Assembly (NCBI GenBank): GCA_964599835.1
Contig: CAZRHF010000109.1
Location: 1 to 7,378, forward strand
DNA: 7,378 nt
Direction: 5' to 3'
From: SFWF01 sp964599835
GTDB lineage: Bacteria; Bacillota; Clostridia; Oscillospirales; Acutalibacteraceae
Positions 5,524-7,378 of this stretch are shown piece after piece. Numbering within the stretch: the stretch's first letter is position 1; the number at the start of each line of letters is the position of its first letter. Both the position numbers and the translations under genes were made by a program. The notes below the pieces were generated by a model. The model did not search any database. It worked only from the letters and a program-made list of their open reading frames with translations, and had not been told where the DNA came from.

Positions 5524-6294
5524 ATGGAAAACACGGTTTTACCCGATATGGGTATCGGAATTAAATGCCTTACTGCCGTAGAACATTCACCGTTTTTGCG
5601 CAATCACAGGGTGGAAGACAGGCGAAAATTTTCCTTTATGACGGTGATAGAGGGGGAATTTCACTACAAAACGGCAAGAGGCGAGTTTTTTGCAAACGCG
5701 GGTGACACGGTGTTTTTGCCCAAAGGTGCTTCTTACGAATATAAGGTGCTGACCGAAGACGTTCGGTGTTATCAGGTGGAATTTCGGCTTTTCGGAGAGC
5801 TTCCCCCTATGCCGGAGTCTCCTACCCTGCTGCAGGCCTCCGCAAGCAGGGAAATAGCCGACGATTTTCCCGGGCTGATAGCCGCTTCCCTCTCCCCTGC
5901 CGACAGCTTTAAGGTTTGCGCCGCACTTTCGAAATTTCTTTGCTTTATCACCGAAGAAAGGAAGATAAGCCCAAAGATAAAAGCGGCGGTGGAATATCTC
6001 GGCAAAAATTTCTGCGAGCCTTTTTCGGCAGAGAAGCTGGCGAGGCTTTGTGCTTTAAGCCCTTCTCAGCTTCGTAGGTTATTCTCGGAAAGTGTTGGGG
6101 TATCTCCCGTCAAATACCGAAACCGACTGAGAATAAACCACGCCCGCCGACTGCTTGAAGGGGGCGAAATGACGGTTGCCGAGATTGCCGACGCCCTTAA
6201 ATTCGACACCGCCTACGCCTTTTCCAAGGCCTTTAAGGCAGAAACGGGACTATCGCCAAAGCAGTATCAGCGGAAGAACGTCGTTGATCCTTGA
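5524..6294 (+). CDS. AraC-family transcriptional regulator (cupin plus double HTH)
   Basis: A 256-residue DNA-binding regulator. Residues about 25-90 form an AraC-type cupin sensor, with the beta-strand pattern around HYKTARGEFFANAGDTVFLPKG. Residues about 150-250 hold the two helix-turn-helix motifs: FSAEKLARLCALSPSQLRRLF (167-187) and MTVAEIADALKFDTAYAFSKAFKAETG split around 216-242, ending with the signature LSPKQYQR (243-250). The ATG at 5524 has GGGGG eight bases upstream. It is divergent from the GH-A glycosidase gene across 141 bases, and as a typical arrangement it would sense a sugar or glycoside and activate that gene; the ligand cannot be read from sequence. No terminator of its own follows directly; the bidirectional hairpin near 6613-6647 is the first with a T run on this strand. 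Confidence 0.93.
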   Translation: MENTVLPDMGIGIKCLTAVEHSPFLRNHRVEDRRKFSFMTVIEGEFHYKTARGEFFANAGDTVFLPKGASYEYKVLTEDVRCYQVEFRLFGELPPMPESPTLLQASASREIADDFPGLIAASLSPADSFKVCAALSKFLCFITEERKISPKIKAAVEYLGKNFCEPFSAEKLARLCALSPSQLRRLFSESVGVSPVKYRNRLRINHARRLLEGGEMTVAEIADALKFDTAYAFSKAFKAETGLSPKQYQRKNVVDP

Positions 6295-6342
6295 GGAGTA
6301 TAGGGAAAGGAATTAAATAATAAAGAAGAAATAATAAATAAT

Positions 6343-6378
6343 AAAAAAGGTGTCTCCGACGGAATTATAGAAACACCT
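6343..6378 (-). terminator. Orphan minus-strand terminator-like hairpin
   Basis: On the minus strand AGGTGTTTC (6378-6370) pairs with GAGACACCT (6356-6348) over nine base pairs including one G-T, around a 13-base loop, and is followed by a run of six T (6348-6343). The shape is that of an intrinsic terminator, yet no gene on this strand ends nearby: the dockerin gene stops 270 bases upstream and already has a strong terminator. It marks one end of the repeat region and may belong to the repeat element. Confidence 0.55.
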
Positions 6379-6379
6379 C

Positions 6380-6421
6380 ATCCACCACTCCGCGATCCCC
6401 CTTCTCCCTTAAGGAGAAGGC
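6380..6421 (-). repeat. Hairpin repeat module 1
   Basis: An 8-bp perfect inverted repeat, CCTTCTCC (6400-6407) and GGAGAAGG (6413-6420), surrounds five bases. Read on the minus strand the hairpin is directly followed by GGGATCGCGGAGTGGTGGAT. I associate this sort of hairpin-plus-GGGGA/GGATGAGG sequence with dispersed intergenic repeats of Oscillospirales genomes; copy number cannot be judged from this window. Confidence 0.5.
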
Positions 6422-6468
6422 TCACTTTTGCATAAGCTACATCACAGACATTTATATCCGTGCCGAAG

Positions 6469-6578
6469 GCACACCGAAGTTATTACCTCCTCTCTCTTAT
6501 CTTTTATCTCGGCGAAGCCGCCTGTCCCCCTCCCTTTAGGCAAGGGAGGCAACGGCTGTCGTAAGGTTTTCGGTGTGC
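6469..6578. repeat. Inverted-repeat-flanked element enclosing hairpin module 2
   Basis: GCACACCGAA (6469-6478) recurs as its reverse complement TTCGGTGTGC (6569-6578), giving 10-base perfect inverted ends on a 110-base segment. Inside are an 8-bp hairpin CCTCCCTT (6529-6536)/AAGGGAGG (6542-6549) and a small GGC-GAA-GCC hairpin (6511-6519). A further GTGCC-GAA-GGCAC hairpin (6460-6472) overlaps the left end. On the minus strand the main hairpin is followed by GGGAC, as module 1 is followed by GGGAT. The layout is MITE-like, but I see no target-site duplication and no transposase. Confidence 0.45.
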
Positions 6579-6594
6579 GTTGCTCTTTTCTATC

Positions 6595-6613
6595 CACTAA
6601 CCACTATTCACTA
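6595..6613. repeat. Three tandem copies of CACTA at 7-base period
   Basis: CACTA occurs at 6595, 6602 and 6609, a 7-base period with units CACTAAC, CACTATT and CACTAAA. It directly abuts the terminator hairpin. Similar CACTATTCACTA strings are common in intergenic repeats of related bacteria by my recollection. Confidence 0.5.
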
Positions 6614-6647
6614 AAAAATCCTTCTCCGCTCGGGAGAAGGATTTTTT
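6613..6647. terminator. Bidirectional intrinsic terminator between convergent genes
   Basis: Arms 6613-6627 and 6633-6647 form a perfect 15-bp stem, with AAAAAATCC on one side and GGATTTTTT on the other around a five-base loop. It has a T run in both directions, so it can end the dockerin gene (minus, beginning immediately after its stop codon) and the AraC-type gene (plus). Confidence 0.9.
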
Positions 6648-6648
6648 C

Positions 6649-7378
6649 TTACGCTATGATTATTTTTCTGATCTCTGCAAGATCGAGCTTGTCGATCACT
6701 CCGTCGAGATTAACGTCGGCGGTGTTTTTGTTGTAGGCGATCTCCTTGCCCGAAATCACATTAGATACGGTAACGAGGTCGAGGATATCAACCGTTCCGT
6801 CGTCGTTGGCGTCGCCCATAACGGGAGTTACCTTAGCCATGGTAACGGTGTACTGATTCTGCTTACCGTAATATTTCTCCTGAATTGTGGAATAGTTTCT
6901 TACCTGAACGGTCTTTCCGTCCTCGGAGAAATAGAGCATTGTAACCATACCGGTGGGGCCGACGGAAGAATCTGCGTCGAGGCCCTGCGGGTCGATAAGC
7001 ATCTGGGTAACGATATTACCGTTATCACCTGCAGTCTGGGTGGTTACTACCTTGGCGCAGGGGTCGTGTCCGTTCATAACGAGAACGATATTCTCGTGCT
7101 TGCTTATAAGCTTATCCCACATATGGTCGCCGTTGTTGGAGCCGCCTGTGGTTGCAGGAGGACAAACGTCGCCCTGGTCGAGGGTGGTGCCGTCGCGATA
7201 GAGGTAGGCGTGGGTGGTGATAATAACGTTGTGGTTAGGATGCTCTTCGATTACCCCGGAGGCCCAGGCGATAACCTCATCGGAGAAGCCGTAGTCGAGG
7301 TTGAAGATGAGGTAGTCGGTGGTACCGACGGTGAGGTACTGATAGGTGTTAAGGAGGGAGCCTTCCTCAAACACACCG
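6649..7378 (-). CDS. Secreted metallophosphoesterase with C-terminal type I dockerin (5' part beyond right edge)
   Basis: The last 242 codons of a larger gene whose start is beyond the right edge. The first half is the C-terminal half of a calcineurin-like metallophosphoesterase: WASGVIEEHPNHNVIITTHAYLYRDG, split by the conserved metal-site His (TTHAY, about residue 55 of the fragment), and a second His in VMNGHD (about 103). A beta-rich segment follows. The last 55 residues are a dockerin with two calcium-binding F-hand repeats, GDANDDGTVDILDLVTVSN and ADVNLDGVIDKLDLAEIRK, ending in IIIA. Dockerins attach secreted enzymes to cohesin scaffolds or the cell surface, so the protein should act outside the cell; the signal peptide would be in the missing part. 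The first visible GTG (7374-7372) is an internal valine, not a start. The substrate (nucleotide, phytate or other phosphoester) is unknown. Confidence 0.9.
   Translation of the reverse strand, partial: GVFEEGSLLNTYQYLTVGTTDYLIFNLDYGFSDEVIAWASGVIEEHPNHNVIITTHAYLYRDGTTLDQGDVCPPATTGGSNNGDHMWDKLISKHENIVLVMNGHDPCAKVVTTQTAGDNGNIVTQMLIDPQGLDADSSVGPTGMVTMLYFSEDGKTVQVRNYSTIQEKYYGKQNQYTVTMAKVTPVMGDANDDGTVDILDLVTVSNVISGKEIAYNKNTADVNLDGVIDKLDLAEIRKIIIA

Noticed and set aside
6311..6348. A/T-rich stretch as a replication origin or AT-rich operator
   Set aside because: It is simple low-complexity sequence with no DnaA-box pattern or initiator gene, next to a terminator.
6460..6650. CRISPR array or riboswitch in the hairpin-rich region
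   Set aside because: Repeats are not evenly spaced and have no spacers; no known riboswitch core was recognised and no downstream gene is oriented to use one.
6428..6736. 102-codon plus-strand open frame through the repeat region
   Set aside because: It runs across hairpin repeats and a terminator and into the dockerin coding sequence; the Pro/Leu-rich product is what such repeats give by chance.
7372..7374. GTG as the start of the dockerin protein
   Set aside because: The frame stays open to the window edge, the metallophosphoesterase domain would be cut in half, and no signal peptide would be present.

Overview
The window looks like a chromosomal segment of a Gram-positive anaerobe of the Clostridia, most likely the Ruminococcaceae/Oscillospiraceae. 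The evidence is strong GGAGG-type ribosome binding sites, consensus sigma-A promoters, an aroQ-pepP-efp cluster of Firmicutes type, a short S21 protein, a secreted protein ending in a type I dockerin, and hairpin-rich intergenic repeats of a kind I associate with gut Oscillospirales. This placement is inference; there is no 16S or other marker that fixes the species.

Positions 1-3563 hold a housekeeping block on the minus strand. In transcription order it is rpsU (ribosomal protein S21), yqeG (HAD phosphatase), an endonuclease IV-like TIM-barrel protein, aroQ (type II 3-dehydroquinate dehydratase), an M24 Xaa-Pro aminopeptidase, and efp (elongation factor P, running off the left edge). The four genes from yqeG to the aminopeptidase are joined by three identical 4-base ATGA stop/start overlaps, so they should be translated as one coupled unit. 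Two promoter placements stand out: a perfect TTGACA-17-TATAAT promoter for efp lies inside the last codons of the aminopeptidase gene, and a candidate yqeG promoter overlaps the rpsU terminator hairpin.

Positions 3600-6294 hold a small carbohydrate-use module. A cytoplasmic clan GH-A glycoside hydrolase (minus strand) is divergent from an AraC-family regulator (plus strand), with a 141-base shared control region containing repeated motifs 21 bp apart. Downstream of the hydrolase is a broken, shortened remnant that I read as a secreted GH16-like enzyme, closed by a UUCG-loop hairpin.

Positions 6295-6648 carry no credible gene. They hold an A/T-rich stretch, an orphan minus-strand terminator, two hairpin modules of similar design, a 10-base inverted repeat, a 7-base tandem repeat and a 15-bp bidirectional terminator between the convergent araC-type and dockerin genes. 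Positions 6649-7378 are the 3' part of a large secreted protein, a calcineurin-like metallophosphoesterase fused to a C-terminal dockerin. I found no CRISPR array, tRNA, rRNA, transposase or phage gene, and no clear evidence of a wholly new system. The most interesting items are the dockerin-bearing phosphoesterase, the unplaced GH-A enzyme with its regulator, the promoters embedded in other elements, and the modular repeat region.
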